This document shows, piece after piece, positions 63,703-64,000 of a DNA stretch of 64,000 bases; position 1 is the stretch's first letter, and every line of letters starts with the position of its first letter. Made by a program: the position numbers and the translations under genes. Origin of the DNA: Pseudomonas fluorescens (lineage in GTDB: Bacteria; Pseudomonadota; Gammaproteobacteria; Pseudomonadales; Pseudomonadaceae); assembly GCF_005938625.1 (NCBI RefSeq), contig NZ_VCNJ01000008.1, positions 62,001 through 126,000 of the forward strand, written 5' to 3'. Below the pieces are notes generated by a model. That model was not told the origin of the DNA. It saw nothing but the letters and a program-made list of their open reading frames with translations, and ran no database searches.

Positions 63703-64000
63703 AGAAGGTTGATGCTCGCGTGGAGCGAAACACCTTGGCACTTAATACACTTATGGAGCTTCTTCACCAAGTCCATAAGTCACCCGAGAGCTTCAAGGGC
63801 AATAAAGAACTGATTCAAGCGCTCAAGAGCCAAGGAGCGACGGCAAGCCTGGACATCAGCTTCAAGGTGGGAGAGACCGCCAAGACGACCTCACCCATGA
63901 GCTTGAATACGCTCAAGACTTATGCCGAGCGGAACATCCCGACAGGATTCGATGGGTTTAACAGGCTTCGGGGTTCGGCTCTGGAGGCAGTGGAAGCTGC
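63699..64000 (+). CDS. Third protein of the trio, cut by the window end (GmtX-like?)
   Basis: The first 100 residues are visible and the frame is still open at the window end. The N-terminus is helical (MKKVDARVERNTLALNTLME), then SLNTLKTYAERNIPTGFDGF follows. It is not a recombinase in the visible part. Position, small helical start and ATGA overlap suggest the third protein of a Gamma-Mobile-Trio, GmtX; the identification rests on context. Confidence 0.6.
   Translation, partial: MKKVDARVERNTLALNTLMELLHQVHKSPESFKGNKELIQALKSQGATASLDISFKVGETAKTTSPMSLNTLKTYAERNIPTGFDGFNRLRGSALEAVEA

Larger units (their letters stand above)
59253..64000 (+). mobile_element. Integrating element with a recombinase trio (GMT-like), truncated by window end
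   Basis: From 59253 the DNA is AT-richer than the chromosome and carries three overlapping plus-strand genes: two large tyrosine-recombinase-like proteins (59346-61634, 61618-63702) and a third smaller protein (63699 on). Overlaps are 17 and 4 bases. The element interrupts hrpB. A trio of two recombinase-like proteins and one small unknown protein is the hallmark of Gamma-Mobile-Trio (gmtY, gmtZ, gmtX) elements, which carry defence and antibacterial cargo; RIT elements, with three recombinases, are the alternative. The far end is outside the window. Confidence 0.75.

Overview
The window looks like chromosome of a fluorescent-group Pseudomonas. Gene order in the first 16 kb (glyA, yjiA-ybdD-cstA, a MapZ-type PilZ protein, radA, ankB-katB, mscL, fprB, an RlmG-like methyltransferase) matches what I know of the P. 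aeruginosa PA4602-PA4627 region. Intergenic gaps are filled with paired REP elements typical of this group, and core genes are GC-rich. No rRNA, tRNA or CRISPR array was seen.

Layout. 0.2-4.7 kb: glyA, a DctA-like dicarboxylate symporter and two GntR/FCD regulators, with two FadR-type operator cores bracketing the symporter promoter. 4.8-8.2 kb: pyruvate-type CstA carrier with YbdD and a YjiA GTPase. 8.4-16.2 kb: PilZ adaptor, RadA, periplasmic catalase KatB with its ankyrin partner, MscL, FprB, a LuxR solo with a lux-box-like palindrome, and an RNA methyltransferase. 16.3-19.0 kb: cyanide-insensitive oxidase cioAB plus a small CydP-like gene, with an ANR box upstream. 19.4-25.0 kb: an MFS exporter, a higBA toxin-antitoxin pair with two adjacent palindromic operators, a DJ-1 family protein lacking its nucleophile, a purine permease and trmA. 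25.3-31.1 kb: a quinate/shikimate catabolic cluster (aroQ, NAD-type quinate/shikimate dehydrogenase, TetR regulator, quiC, MFS uptake carrier) whose two outer transcription units share a related operator sequence. 31.2-34.0 kb: DMT permease, IclR regulator and aldo/keto reductase.

34.1-36.3 kb: a compact, compositionally different two-gene cassette (a stand-alone ComEC-like metallo-beta-lactamase-fold protein and an unrecognised 276-residue partner) sits between ordinary housekeeping genes. It is one of the two best candidates here for an uncharacterised system. 36.4-51.2 kb is ordinary chromosome: metallopeptidase, hydrolases, thioesterase, deacetylase-family enzyme, RhlE helicase, exporter with Lrp regulator, nuclease-like proteins and a glycosyltransferase-like protein. 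51.3-57.0 kb holds a NitT/TauT-type ABC importer, an aldehyde dehydrogenase and a divergent LysR regulator.

57.1-64.0 kb: hrpB is cut just after its DEAH-like motif by an AT-richer element that runs off the window end. The element carries three overlapping genes: two large tyrosine-recombinase-like proteins and the start of a third, smaller protein. This resembles the published Gamma-Mobile-Trio (GMT) architecture, whose islands carry defence and antibacterial cargo; any cargo here would lie beyond the window.
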